DNA of 35,850 nt from Parachlorella kessleri (GCA_001598975.1 BBXU01001435.1:1-35850); one strand, 5' to 3'. Shown: positions 10,301-22,700, numbered from the stretch's first letter. A program made the numbers and translations. Notes: a model not told the origin generated them from the sequence alone.

Positions 10301-13300
10301 GGTCTGCGGCCGGCTGCTGGACTGCGGCCGCCACACCTGCCAGCTGGCGTGCCATGCTGGGCGCTGTGGCGGGTGTGAGCTGGCGGGGGTGAGGAGTTGC
10401 CCGTGCGGCAAGCAGGTGAGAGGGATGTGGGTGCTGTGAAGCAGCCCCCCAGCCGGTTCTTGCGCATTACAGACAGCAGCACCATCTCCCAGTGATCCCG
10501 CCTGGCGGTAGCCCTTGCTTCTTATGGATGGTAATGTGTTAGGGGACATGTGTTGAGCCCTGCCGCCCTTCCTGCCTTGAGTGAGTGGGTTAGCACACCA
10601 AGGCCTGTGTGCTCATGTGCACTTGTGGCAAGTGCGGTGTCATGAAGAGCATTGCTGCTTACTTTTCACCTGAGGTGTCCACACCCCACCCTCCCACCCC
10701 CACCCTGCGACTTCGTGGCCAATACCTACTGCGTCGCCTGCCATACCCCTTGGCCTGATGCTATCCTAAGAGGGTGCCACCCGCATCCGCCGGGTGTGCA
10801 GGTGGTTCCCGACGCCCCATGCGACCTGGTCGTCCCTCCCTGCGGCGCCACCTGCGACAAGCTGCTATCCTGCGGCATCCACCGCTGCGTGGAGCGTTGC
10901 CATGCCGGGCCGTGCCCCCAGACATGCCGGGGCCTGGTCGAGAAAACCTGCGCCTGCGGCAAGACCACCAAAGTGGTGCAGGTGGGTCCCAGACGTTCAC
11001 CGCCATGTAGCTGTCTAATTTGGTGGTTATGTGTGTGTGGTTGAATTTCACATTTTGGGTGCCACCTGACCAAAGGGGCGCATGCAAGCAGGACGAGAGC
11101 AAGATGTGATGCCTGTGGCTTGTGTTGGGTGAACTGGGGTGTGAGACTGCACCTGTAAAATACCACCAAAGTGGGCCTGTTGGCTCTGTTGCTACCTGCA
11201 GTGCCGCGAGCCCGTCAAGTGCGAGCGGCGTTGCACCGCCATGCGCAGCTGCGGCCGGCACCAGTGTAAGAAGCGCTGCTGCAGCGGGGACTGCCCTCCC
11301 TGTGAAGAGGTGGGGCCAAGTACGGGCGTGGCATGCAGCCAGCCGACGTGTTGCCCGGAGGATGTTGCTTGAAACTTGACGTGTCATTGTATTTAGGAAG
11401 CAGGCAGGTGCACACGTTGGCTGTCACTGCTGGCCATTAAACTTGGCATTGACAACATGTGGCGTGGGTTGGGCATCGACTCCCGTAGTGGGTCTCCTTT
11501 GCCTAGACCTTCTATGTTCGAGTTGTGTGCCCCATGCTTCCTCCCTCCCTCTTTTTGCCGCCAACCACACACGCTGATCCTGATGCCGGCAATGTCCACA
11601 TGGTACAACCAATATGTGCACCCGCCCAGGTCTGCGGCCGGCGGCTCAAGTGTGGTAACCACCGCTGCCCGGCGCCCTGCCATGCTGGCCCCTGCGCCCC
11701 CTGCCCCCTGTCCGCCCACATCGGCTGCGCCTGCGGGCTGACTTCCTACTCGGTGCCCTGCGGGAGGGAGAAGCTCGCGCAGCCGCCGCCCTGCAAGCAT
11801 GCCTGCCCTGTGCGGCCGCTGTGCCGCCACGCAGACGCGCTGCCCCGGCACAGGTGGGCTTTGTCAGGAGCTGTCCATGACATGACACACAGTCATCCGC
11901 TGTGGAAGGGTGTTTGCTTGGCGGTGGTGGTTGCCTGGCCGTGGGCTGACGCAAGCTGCTGCCGCTGGCCGGGCTGAGGTGGGTATGTGCATGGCACACA
12001 TTTCTTGAGACTAGCAACGGTATGATGGAGAAGTCTCAACCTTAGCTCTATCGTTAACTGGCAGGCTTTACCCCGGCGTCACCGGTTGTTGGAGAAGGAC
12101 CACCTCGCAAAATGTGCTCCTTTAGCTGTCACAAGGTATATTATGTTGTGCCCGGCCGGTGCAGGTGCCACTTTGGGCCGTGCCCCGGGCCCCTAGCCGC
12201 CGGAGCCCCGCTGTGCCCGCTTCCCTGCGCCACGCCCCACCCGCGCTGCGGCCACCCGTGCCAGTCCCCCTGCTGCCACGACCCCCTGCCCACGCCGGTT
12301 GCGGACTACCAGCCGCCTTCCCCACCGGCAATGCCCTTGGGGGGGCAGGAGAGCGGTGCTGGCGCCAGCAGCAGCGGGGGCAGCAAAAAGCGGACCCCGG
12401 TGGGGGCTGAGCTGCCGCCAGCGGTACAGGTTAGGAGAAGCCCGTGTGGGCATGTTGGAGCTCGGGGCTAGGCCATACTGTAGATGGGCGCCTGCGTAGT
12501 AGGTAGGCACTGGCAGGCGTCTAAGGCATCGCTGTTAAGTGGCAGCCACTGTGGGTTTGGCTCAACATGCAGTGACTGTCCTGGATCGACATTCACCACC
12601 CTGTGCGGCTTACGTTTATGAGACTCATGTTTTGCGGAAAGTAGCACTGCCGACTGTTGTTCGGGCCGGTCGGCGGGCCACTGGCGGTCTCAACACATCC
12701 TGGGCAGCAGTGTCAGTCGCCCACCTCTGCTGCCAGCAGATGTGTGTCTGCGGCGCCTCAAGTGAGGCCTGTGTGCTGCAGGCGGCAAAGGCAGCGGCGG
12801 CACTTGCGGCATCTTTGCCACGGTGCGGGCGGTACCTGTCGTACTGCCCGCCCTGCCAAGTCGCACTGGAGGTGTCGTGCTTTGGAGGACACACAGTAGC
12901 GCAGGCAAGCCCACACAAACAATACTCAGACACTCTTACCACATGTGCGTGCTGGCGTGCAGTTGGCGACAATGTAACACTAGCGTTGGGCATGGCATTT
13001 GTTCCTCTGCCGCGTGTTCCTTGGCCGCGGATGTTGACATGCAAAGGCTGTGCATCGCACTGCTTGTCCAGGGACGTTTCCATGAGGTGGAACTGAATGG
13101 ATGTGCTCGGTCTGCCCCTTTTTCTTAAGCAGGTGCCCTGCAGCAGTGCAGCTCCCTTCTCCTGCGGCGTGGCCTGTGGCCGGCCACTCCCATGCACCAA
13201 CCACACCTGCAGGTGCGCTGCGAGCCCCGCATGAGTCATGAGCACACACTTTGAAGATATATTCTTGCAGTTTTACAAGTCTTACAATAATGAGCAACCT

Positions 13301-15237
13301 GCATCTGAGCATCATTTAAGGGGTGATTCCAGTCTCAGCAACCAGGGGCTCGTCTCTCGTGGACCGGCCCAGCTCTTTGTTTTCCGCCCCCCCTGCTCAC
13401 AGCTACCGCTCCTGTCTTACAGCCCTTGTTTGTCGACCCCATCCGCTGTGATCCTGCATGCAGCAAGCCCTGCCATGATCCCAGCATGGAGCCATGCGAG
13501 GCGTGCACAGCACCCTGCACCCAGCAGCGCTGTGAGCACCCCTGCCAGCTGGGCTGCCACCCGGGCGACTGTCCCCCTTGCCGGGAGCTGGTCACAAGGG
13601 TGCGTGTTTTCTGTCCAGGTGTTTTTCGGGTTTATCCATGCAAGCAAAAAGCCAGGCCGGCTGCAGTGCCCGCCTGGCAACTGCCCCCAATGCGTGGAGC
13701 GACTCCTTGCATGTGTGGGGGTCTGGTTGTCCTGAGATTTGTTATTACAAGGGTTGATATCCTGGATACTTCCTTTTCCAAGCTTGATACAGTGTGACAC
13801 GCCTGCCTGACTGGAACGGTTTGTGTGGTAAAAGCAAACATAGTTGGCACTGCTGGCGACATGTGTCTGTCTGCGTCCTGTCTCCGCCCCATGGATGTGC
13901 TTGCAGAAACCATGGCAGTCTTGGGTTTGGGTGAGTAGCCACTGCCTGCTGCATGTCTGCAGGCATGCCACTGTGGCAAAACCAGCCTCCGCTTTGAATG
14001 CTGGGAAGCCGCAGCAGGCATACCGCCCGACCGGCTGCGTTGTGCCAAGGTTTGCCACCGGGCGCTGCAACTGTGCCCGCACCTGTGCCAAGGTCTGTGC
14101 TTTGTGGGCAGCCGCTTGGGGAATGGAATGTGTAGCATTGTAATGTTTCTTTCCCTGGTGCTGGTTGCTCTGGAGCATCTTATAATTGATGACTGCCTGG
14201 GTTCACCGCCTTGGAAGCTTAGTTTCTTGACTTTCTGATCCTCGTGCACCCATTGGAAAGCTGTCTTTATACTTGACGCATAAGGTCGCTCTCGTCAGCC
14301 ATCCCATCCTGTAGGGGGTTTGCTTGCATAACCAGCAAGACTGCTGCTGCAGAGACATGCCACAGCGGGGCCTGCCCCAAGCCTGAGAGCTGCTCCGAGG
14401 AGGTCACTGTGCGGTGTGCCTGCCGGCGCATCAAGCGCAAGGAGCCCTGCAGTACAGTCCAGTCCATGCTGCAAGCAGAAACCGGCAGCAGGAGCTACGA
14501 TGCAGCGACCCCCCTGCGCCTGCTGCCCTGCGATGCTGAATGCGCGACGCTGGCAGCGGCGGCGGAGGCTGCCGGGAAGAAGGGAGCAGCGACGGCGGTC
14601 CCCGCAAGCAGCACAGATGTGAGCGCTGCTGTGAAGGGAGCAAGCATGGCAGCACCAGCAGGCGTGGCAAGGACAGCAGGCAAGCCGGGTGCCGCAGCAG
14701 CTGAAGAGCAGCAAGGTACCGCTGGGGAGGGCAGGCGCAAGGGCGGGAAAGCCAAGGCTAGGGAAGAGGAGCGGCAGCGGCAGCGGCAGCTTCAGGAGCA
14801 GAAGGTGGGACGGCTTGCTTGGTGAACCCTGGATTGCGCAGCTCTCTGGCCTGGCGGTATGCCACACCTTGCAGCTCAAGCCTGCCTGCTGCCGTGATTG
14901 CCTTCCATGGCCAGCATGCCTTTGCTGCAAGAAAGGGCTTGTTGAATAACCATGCTATCTGCGGAGTGCTACCTTGGAGGCAGTCCAGGTGGACGTGTTC
15001 GGCAGGTGTGCACCCTGTGTGGGCGCCACCGCGCATGGGCGTCATCATATTACGTAATGGGGCTGTGCCGCATCGCTCCCTACGTCCCTGCAGGCCCGGC
15101 GGCAGCTGATAATAAGGGCGACCGTCCTGTCCCTGGTGGTACTGGTTGCGCTCCTGCTGGGCCGGGCAGTGGTGAGGCTGGCGAGGCTGGCAGATGAGAA
15201 GGCGCAGGGTGCGTGGGGCACTGAACAGGACTTGTGA
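7400..15237 (+). CDS. NFXL1: NFXL1-type RING/NF-X1 zinc-finger protein with C-terminal membrane anchor
   Basis: Seventeen exons: 7400-7485, 7651-7868, 8257-8383, 8673-8819, 9377-9444, 9789-9943, 10197-10415, 10802-10981, 11202-11309, 11630-11853, 12165-12429, 12782-12904, 13133-13212, 13464-13599, 13963-14092, 14353-14804 and 15094-15237. They give 953 aa (human NFXL1 is about 910). Residues about 90-190 form a C4HC3 RING-type finger: [23 protein letters not shown] and WGCPKC. About eight NF-X1 Cys/His repeats follow, e.g. [18 protein letters not shown] and [18 protein letters not shown]. Next come an Ala-rich linker, a charged [13 protein letters not shown] helix and one hydrophobic segment ([19 protein letters not shown]) near the end. 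NF-X1 proteins are RING E3 ligases or transcription regulators; plant members act in stress and defence. The tail anchor suggests an endomembrane location (inference). Intron 12 has a GC donor. The ATG at 7400 is the first Met after an in-frame stop at 7373. Confidence 0.9.
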
Positions 15238-15742
15238 GGCAGGCCACTCACTGGCAGCGCATGACAACTTAACAGCGCACGACTCCCGTGGTGCACTGGC
15301 TTGTTGCGGGCACCCAGCGCTGGGAGGGCGACTAGCAGGAGGTGGCGGCGGTCCGGCATGGTGGCAATCGATGGGCAAGCGATGCCCTGTGGATACAGCT
15401 TGCCTGCCGCTCCCTATTTGCATTTTCTGCCCCCATCAACACAAAACGGGCATACTAGTCCTGGTTGTGTGAAGTGGCTGGCTGTTAGGCGGTGTATACT
15501 GAGGGCGATAGGTATCGGGAGTCAGGGCTTCACTTGCCGCTGGTCAGAGTGTAGACAGCAGAGGTTTAGCTGTTGGTTGCACAGTACACTCTTGGATGGG
15601 GGGTTTGGAGTAACCCGTGCAAATTATAATGGCATGGTAGTTGCTGTTGATGGTGGCAGGCAGGGCAAACAAGAAAGATAGCTAGGGGGCGAACTGCACT
15701 AACAGCGGCTGGATGCATTTGTGCTCTGGGTCTTGCCTGTGT

Positions 15743-15747
15743 TGTAA
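15743..15747 (+). terminator. Probable poly(A) signal of NFXL1 (TGTAA)
   Basis: TGTAA is the usual chlorophyte polyadenylation signal. This copy lies about 506 nt after the NFXL1 stop, a common 3' UTR length in green algae. The assignment rests on motif and distance only. Confidence 0.45.
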
Positions 15748-16253
15748 TCCAGTAGGTATCTCCTTAAGATTGCTCTTCTTTGTGCTGCGGCCGCTGTCTA
15801 AGGTCATTTGGTTTGGACCAGCCTAGCTCCTCAGGCTATTGTTGACTGCACCGACCAGGGCAGCAGTTTACTGTCTGCTACGTGGCACATGTTGGCTCAA
15901 CCTGTGAAACCCATGTCACCGGACTGGCATACTGAACTACATGTCCACGCTTACGGCTATCCCCGATACTCCTACTCTCACAAGATTGCGAGACTTGAGT
16001 ACCTTACTGCCTCAAGACAAGGGTGCAAAGGGACCCAAGACAAGTATGCAAAGTGACATGGCGGCAACTCACTCCAAACAATGTTCAGGCAAGACACAAC
16101 GCATAACTCCATAGACCTCTGTCAGCCCAGTATACCCGTTCCTCCTATCTCATCGCATTATCTGCCACCCTAAATAAATGCTCCGGTGCAGCCTAAGAAG
16201 CAGTCAAAATTCACGTAACCAAACCCCGCCCTGTTGGACCAGGCAAAATCATC

Positions 16254-16258
16254 TTACA
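16254..16258 (-). terminator. Probable poly(A) signal of the minus-strand gene ending at 16710 (TGTAA)
   Basis: TTACA on the plus strand is TGTAA on the minus strand, about 450 nt after the stop at 16710. Assigned by motif and distance only. Confidence 0.4.
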
Positions 16259-16709
16259 AGCCCCACTGTTTGCCAATATAAGCAAAAATGGCTGCCTGTT
16301 CGGTTTCAGGCCAAGACAGACTGGAAACTGAAAGGCAGTGGGACGATAATACATGAGTTAATAAGGTATTGCAACAACACACACTTCAACCGCAACCTCT
16401 GGGAAATGTACCTCAACATAGATACGTGAATTGTGTGGCCAAAGCTCTCACAGGCAACCCAAATGTATCATGCTTGGCTATGCTCACTCAATTGCTGCCT
16501 GGCTTTGGACAGAGACATGATCAAGGTGACAATAAGACAGCCCATTGCACATGTACGCAAAAGCAAATAAAACCAGCCACATATAGCGAGTCACCGCGGC
16601 TTGCGGCGAGAAGAAGGGTCAACAGTTCACCTATTGCTTGGTGGCCGCGTGCTCCAACCATTAACCCACCAACCTCAACAACCAGGCGCACACACAGTTT
16701 TCTGCTTGC

Positions 16710-17714
16710 TCAGGCCACCGGCAGAGCGTGTTGCTTTCTTATCTCCTCTTTCCTTGACTCTGCATGCCTATACAGCAGCTCCAGTGTCTGGGATGTGGCA
16801 GGGAGAGCCTCGTCCCCCTGCTGCTCCCCTGCACCACCCCACACGCTGCCGCCTTGGGGACTGCCAAGGCAGCCGCTGCTCTGCACGCTGAGCACGCTGC
16901 CGCTGCCCAGGCTGCTGCTGCTGGGCCCGCTGCTGCTGCTGCTGCCAAAGCTGCTGGTGGCTACCAGCTGCCTACTGGAGAGTGCAGGCCTCAGCTGCCG
17001 AGAGGGCGCTGGCTCCCCCGGGCCAGGCGGCAGGCAGGCGCTGCTGTGGGGGCCCCGGCGCACGTCAACCAAGCTGCTCCTACTGTGGGTTGGTGAGCCA
17101 GGCACTGAGGCGCTCGTTGCCGTTGATGGACGACTGCGAGGGGAGGCGGGCTCTGAGTAGGGACCACCCGTCAGCAGGGGCGGTTGGGCACGGGGCAGGC
17201 TGTTTGCCTGCCTGCCGCCGCTCCTGCTCGAGGGTTGCTGCTGTGCCCCTTGCCGTATGGCCACAGGGCTGCTGCTGCTGTTGATGGCGCTGCTGCCCCT
17301 GCTTCTGGACTTGGGCCTTGAACTGAGGCTACGTAGCAGCTGGCGCGCCCGAGCAAAGGCAGCCGCTACACCCCCGCCCCTGCCAACAGACTGATGCTCT
17401 TGGTTGCTGCTGGTCGAACTTGCTCGCCTGACTGCCCTTCTTTCCACTGCCTCTGCACCTTGCCTGCTAGTAGCCACCTCCCCAGCCTGGTCCAGGCTAT
17501 TCCCCTGGGGGGCACCATGGCGCATAAAGCTAGATGCTCGGGTGCTGTAAGCTGCTACCAGCCAGCTGACGTCCCCGCTGCCAGAGCCTGCTGCCCCATC
17601 GCTACAGATCCTCCTCAAGCTGGGTTGTATTGGGGTCATGCCAGTGCTTCTCCCTCCTAGGGCGGCTGCCTCACGGGCCGTCGGAGATCGGTCATGTTGC
17701 TGGCTCATGAGCCT
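16710..17714 (-). CDS. Unknown Ser/Ala-rich protein, paralogue of the C-terminal part of the gene at 19732-23960
   Basis: A long uninterrupted frame runs from ATG 17708 to the TGA at 16710-16712 (332 codons). An in-frame TAG lies just upstream, but an acceptor (GTGTAG) at 17715 would let it continue from an earlier exon with AGG CTC ATG. I do not recognise a family. Most of it is low-complexity Ser/Gly/Arg/Pro. Two islands stand out and recur in the neighbour: SWLVAAYSTRASSFMR near residue 50 (neighbour: GWLADVYDKRASHHMR) and, at the end, LELLYRHAESRKEE (neighbour: LALFYKNSESRKE). A weaker match is TPIQPSLRR against GPVQPTLRS. The homologous part starts almost where the neighbour's last exon starts. 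So this is either a short paralogue or the last exon of a larger gene whose other exons I could not assemble with confidence. Confidence 0.65.
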   Translation of the reverse strand, partial: RLMSQQHDRSPTAREAAALGGRSTGMTPIQPSLRRICSDGAAGSGSGDVSWLVAAYSTRASSFMRHGAPQGNSLDQAGEVATSRQGAEAVERRAVRRASSTSSNQEHQSVGRGGGVAAAFARARQLLRSLSSRPKSRSRGSSAINSSSSPVAIRQGAQQQPSSRSGGRQANSLPRAQPPLLTGGPYSEPASPRSRPSTATSASVPGSPTHSRSSLVDVRRGPHSSACLPPGPGEPAPSRQLRPALSSRQLVATSSFGSSSSSGPSSSSLGSGSVLSVQSSGCLGSPQGGSVWGGAGEQQGDEALPATSQTLELLYRHAESRKEEIRKQHALPVA

Positions 17715-19731
17715 CTACACTGGAAACAAGGCCAAAATCTCGGGGGTCGTAGATATTCTTGGGGCAAGGCATATGCCGTGAGCCACTTCGTCAGGGTCGT
17801 AGCACCGGGGATAACCCAAAAGCCACTTTCTTCACCTTACAACTGCAATGTAGGTGCCTACAAGCACAGTAGCACCGGTGCGCACCTAATGCGACGAGTC
17901 TTGAGGGGTCCGGGAAACTGCGCCGTGTTGGAGGCTTGGCTTCAGACGCTGGGCTTAACCAGCAGCCTGTCGGCAGAGATTTGCCTTGATCACGACACTG
18001 ATCTCATTGGCAGTGGCTGTGCCGGCAAATGCAAAGCGCACGGTGTGGGCGCGAGTTGGCTGGATTGCGCGCAGATTAGGTAAGCGTACGCCAGGATGCT
18101 CAGGCTTGACGCCAGCCTCTGGCAATGAAAGGGAAGTGGACGGCTATGGCTTGATGTACCGCAAAAAGTTACCAGCATCGCTTTCGCGAGACTTGAGAAT
18201 CTGCAGCTTGGCGAAGCCAGCATCTGTGCCCCAGATTCTCGGGGGACCCAAGAACTTGGTTCCTTGTACTGATCGCCCTAAGTCACTCCTTGTTGAGATA
18301 TCTTCTTATTCTTCTTCTCCTAGGTGGTCGCACGAGATCCTGGATTTGTCCTCTAGGTCGTCAAACACGACTTTATCATCATGACAGGTTCCTGTTACAC
18401 CAGCAGGGCAACAGTCACGATTTAGTTACCAAGGCACGGCGATTTGATGCAGGCACCTGCTGCCAGCCGACTGACCAGCTTAGAACACCCCAAAGCAGCA
18501 AAGCTTGGGGGATACCTTGGGCAGTTGGTTGCAATATTGACTCGAGGGTGGTGCCCGTGTTGCGGCCAGAGCGCTTCTTGGTGGCTGTCAAACGGAAGCT
18601 TGGCAAAGCTGGCTATTAGGTGTGCTTCCGGATTTCGCACTCAGCGCCGAGTGCTGGGTGGCCCAGGCACTGCTTGGTGGAAGGCTCCATGTCACTGTTG
18701 TCATGCAAACCTGGGACTGCCAGGGCAATAGCAAGAAGATAGGCAGCAACTCACAGGGCCACAGCAGCCGGGTACAAGCTACATCTTGGTCCCTAGGTCA
18801 TGGGAATAGAGGACAAGTAGCTGTCACCTCTACAAACTTACTAGATGCACCCGTGCCAAAGTGGACCCATTCTTGAGGCTAGGCCGGGGCACTATTGGAA
18901 CCAGAGTCTACGCCTTGTCGAACATGTGCCTGACAATCTCAAACAGTGCGCTCGTGACACTGTTACACTTGCACATGTACAACATCATTGTCTATGCACT
19001 CTGTCTATGCGACCAACCGGTCACAAGAAAGTGTAACAGCAAGGACAGAGCTGTTTGCACGACAACTGGAGTTTCCACACGCTCCTTAAACATGGCACTT
19101 ATGACCATTAGTGGTACTCCCAGCTGCACCTTGCAAATCCTATAGGTGGTAAAGCACACGAACAAAGCAGCCAACGACAGCATGCATGACTGAAGCGTTG
19201 CCAACAGAGGGACACCCCATGACAGAAGCAGCCCAAACAATGATGGCCCTGGTGTCTCAGGTACAACTAAGAAACAGCAACTCCAAAACTGCATAACACA
19301 GTGCTGTTGCAGCGAGCCCTTGCAGCTACTCACAGGCAGCAAAGTCCCAGCAAGGTCTCACCGCATATCCATACAGTCCCAAGGCCCCCTGAAGCTACAT
19401 AAGCCTCCAGCCTACCACGTCCGTACAGCAAAAGCTGCCTGGTACAGCACCAGCTGCACTCTATCAAGCAGTACATCCATCCAAAGTCCACAACGCAACA
19501 GCAAACCTGGTTAACAGTGTCCAAAACTAAGTTCAGCCATTTGCACACGCACAGCCCTGTGCGAGGAACCCCCCGGCTGCAGAACCACCCTAAGATGGAT
19601 GTCATAAAAGTTGATAACCCCAACCCCCAAGGGCCGACCCTGGCTGCACTAGAAGACAGAAGAGGCATGCGCTGTGTCTTTCACATACATTGAATTAACC
19701 GCCGACGACCACACCGAACCACCAGAGGCGA
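17715..19731. other. Region between the two paralogous genes
   Basis: This 2-kb stretch follows the stop of the 845-aa gene (minus strand) and should hold its 3' UTR plus the upstream part of the next minus-strand gene. A TGTAA on the minus strand at 18963-18967 could end the upstream transcript, 765 nt after its stop. The only segment that looks coding is at 17841-18265, described separately. Other open frames, including hydrophobic ones near 19000-19650, have no splice or family support. Confidence 0.45.
17841..18265 (-). CDS. Unidentified coding-like segment with candidate short introns
   Basis: On the minus strand, 18265-18173 reads GTKFLGPPRIWGTDAG... with typical codon use. A 54-nt candidate intron (18172-18119, GT...CCAG) joins it in frame to 18118-17960, which reads PEHPGVRLPNLRAIQP and then HTVRFAFAGTATANEISVVI. 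Read through, it stops at TAA 17955. A donor at 17959 (GTTAAG) could instead join a 17-nt exon, 17857-17841, whose GTAAGG donor is in phase with the acceptor at 17715. The 54-nt intron removes an in-frame TAG, which argues for real coding sequence. I do not recognise the protein and could not find its 5' exons. It may be the upstream part of the 16710-17714 gene, a separate gene, or a decayed copy. Confidence 0.3.
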
Positions 19732-22700
19732 TCAGATGCGGGTCTGAACTTTCCCCCTTTCCTTGCGGCTCTCAGAGTTCTTGTAGAAGAGCGCCAGTGC
19801 TCCCGACGCGGCCGCCACCTCCTCCGCTGCCACCTCCCCTTCCTCCGACTCGCTGCCGCCCCTGGCCTTGCTCCCAACGCTGTCATGGCTGTTGGCGCTG
19901 CTGTCCAGGGTGCTGCCGCGCGTCAGCTTCCTCGGCTTGGCTGGCTGCAGCGGCTTGGGAGAGATGTCCACCTTAACCACCGGCAGGGACCCCGTCCGCA
20001 TCAGGCGGGGTAGGGTTCGTGCTTCTGGCCAGATACTCTCCTCATCCATGGAGGCCTGTCGCGACACCCCCAGGCTGTGCGTCTGCATCTCCCCGCCAGC
20101 GCTGCCCTGGCGCCCGATGCTGGCCCTGCCGTGGGCAGGGCTGCTGCTATTGGGGCCTGCTGCTGAGCCCGCTGCAGCAGCAGCTGCCGCTTCCAGCCTG
20201 GCGGCCGCGCTGGAGGCGTGCTGCAGGGGGCGCCGGGGGGTTACTGCGGGCACTGTCGGGGTCTGTGGCGCGACCACGGAGTCGCCGCTTACCCGCTGCC
20301 TGGGATAAACAGGGGGCAGCTTGGCATCACTCACGCTGTGGCTACGGCCCAGCTGCATGGGGCTGTAGCTCCCGCTCGCCATGCTCATGCCCTGCCCGCT
20401 GCCCTGCCAGGCAACGCTGCTCACGCTGCGCCGCACCTTGCGTGGCGGCGCCGGCAGCGAAAGCTCGTTTTCGCTGCTGGCGTGGCTGGTGCGGCCAGGG
20501 CTGGTATCGCGGCTGCCGGCTCTGCTGCCACGGCCGGGGCCTTCCTCCGCTGCATCCTGCAGAGACTGGGAGCTCCCATGCTTTCGGGAGGGCTGTGCAG
20601 TTGTGCCGCGCATGTGGTGGGAGGCGCGCTTGTCGTACACATCAGCCAGCCAGCCCAAGGACTGCTTCTTCTTCTTCTTGCCTGCCTTGCACGCTGGCGC
20701 CTCGTGCTCCGAGCCCGCCCCGTCATCGCTCTGCCAGGAGGTAACCTGCTGCTGCAGGCTGCCGCTGCTGCTGTGCCGCGCTGAGCTGCGCAGCGTGGGC
20801 TGCACAGGGCCATCCGCGAAGCCAGCGGCCAGCGCGGCGCGCTGAATGACCTTCCAGGACTGGTAAGCGCGCTTCTGCAACAGCACGCAGGGACGGGCAC
20901 GCAGTCAGGACGCAAGGCACATACAGACATAGCAAGGACATCAGTCGTCGTGCTGGGTGAGGTCACCCGGCAGACTGCCCATATATGTATATCCTTAGCA
21001 GGTCTCAGAGGGCTTACAATGGCGAACTACCTGGTGGTCACTTACCTTACCTTACAATACCAGTATCACCTACATAAGCACCTCAAACTCCACGTTCATA
21101 ACTGGGCAGGCAAAGTCCCCCACCCTACAACTGGCCCAGCACAGCACAAAGGATCTGCCTACGACAGAGGAAGGAGAAGCCCCTCGGCTCACCAGGCAGC
21201 TGTGGATGTCGCCCATCAGGCGTAGGGTCAGCCACGCAGGCGGCCTCTCAGGCGGCTCCTCTGTGGTAAGACCCATCAACAGGGCAGTGTCAAGGTCACA
21301 CAGCAGCTGGGCTGGTTCCGAGCTGTTGAGGGGCGCAGCCAGGGCTGCTGCGGCGGCGGCCTTGCTACTGCGCCTGCAACAATGAATCCAGGGATCAGGC
21401 AGGCCATTGGAATAGCTACAACAAGGTGTGCGGCGGGGTCCCTTGATTGCTTGTCACACCCTTGTTCACAATAAATAGAGAACCACATGTCTACATCACA
21501 TCTCAACACACTGTGCCATAACAACGTGTTACACAGCCTGACAAACCAGCAGTCCAGCATGCACACAAGAAGCACCGCTGCACCCCCTGCCGGCGCACCT
21601 GCCACCAAAGAGACCCAGGAAGGAGCAGCCCGGGGTCGCCGCCTTCCCCGCCAGCCTGCCATCGGCGCCATCCACTGGCCGCACCTCCGCCACCACCGCA
21701 ACTGCAGCAGGGTCAGCACTCCCGCCGCCGGCACCGCCGCACAGCTCCCTGCCTTCTCCAGCAGCAGCCTCCACAGCCTTAGCCGCCTCCAGCACCTGGC
21801 GGGTGCAGTACGACAGCCGTCCTCGCAGCAGCGCCCGCTGAATGCTCTTGCTCGCGTCCGGCAGCGTGCCGTCCCCCTGGCCGCCTGCCTGCTGCTGCTG
21901 AGCCTGCTGCGGCTGCTGCTGGCCTGCTGAGGCGGCGCCCGCCTCCCACACGTTGCGTGTGGCAAGCACGATGCGGCCGCCGCCCGGCGGCAGCCGCGCT
22001 TGCCGGATGTGTGGCAGCGGCAGAACCACGTCGCCACCAGGCGCCCTGACATCAAAGAAGCCCAAGGCCTGCACAGGAGAACTCGTGCGGCGCTCGCGCT
22101 ACCTTGTGACAGCGAGTCATAGGAACCATACCCACGGCTAAGAGCAGCCCACTGGATGCATCAAATAACCGCATTGATGACAGGGACAGGGAACACTGAG
22201 CTCAGCTGTCTGCTCCACAAAAAACTGCAAGCGCCGCCCCCCCCACCCCCACACACCCACCCACACACACTTTTCTCGCCCCCCACACCCCCCACCACCA
22301 CCATCATGAGACATCCATCATAAACCCAGCTACCACCAGCTATCCACGAACCAGGACACAGCACATCAGGGGCCACACCCCAACTCGCTGGGCCCAGCTG
22401 GCAAGCTCACCCTGGCCGACTCCAGCCCCCCAGGCCACATGCGTAGGCCACCGGTGCCACGACTTGGAATAGGCGCTGGGCTGTTCTCTGCACAGACAGG
22501 CAGCAAACTGGCTTACAAGAGACATGGTCCACTGGATGAGGTCCCATGCTGCGCTTCACTGGGGATACCCCACGCTCGGACATGCTGCCACCGGTGCGCC
22601 TAGCAATACATCAGCACCCCTCGAACAACCACCACCACTGACCACATGCTTGGCCGCGACCCAGCTTCAGCGCAGGCTAAACAAGCGGAGCAGAAGGTAC

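Larger units (their letters stand above)
15238..16709. other. Convergent 3' UTRs, no gene seen
   Basis: This 1.47-kb gap lies between NFXL1 (plus) and the minus-strand gene ending at 16710. Open frames here are short and lack family features or splice-supported continuation. It holds a TGTAA on each strand, suitable for ending the two convergent transcripts. Confidence 0.6.

Noticed and set aside
13423..13463. Earlier acceptor for NFXL1 exon 14 (CTTACAG at 13422), adding a Cys-rich peptide
   Set aside because: It is in phase 0, but the preceding exon ends in phase 2. The acceptor at 13463 fits the phase and gives the normal Cys spacing CTNHTCSKPC.
18992..19668. Hydrophobic minus-strand open frames that could be membrane proteins
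   Set aside because: They lie in the expected 3' UTR of the 845-aa gene, with no splice continuity or recognisable motif.
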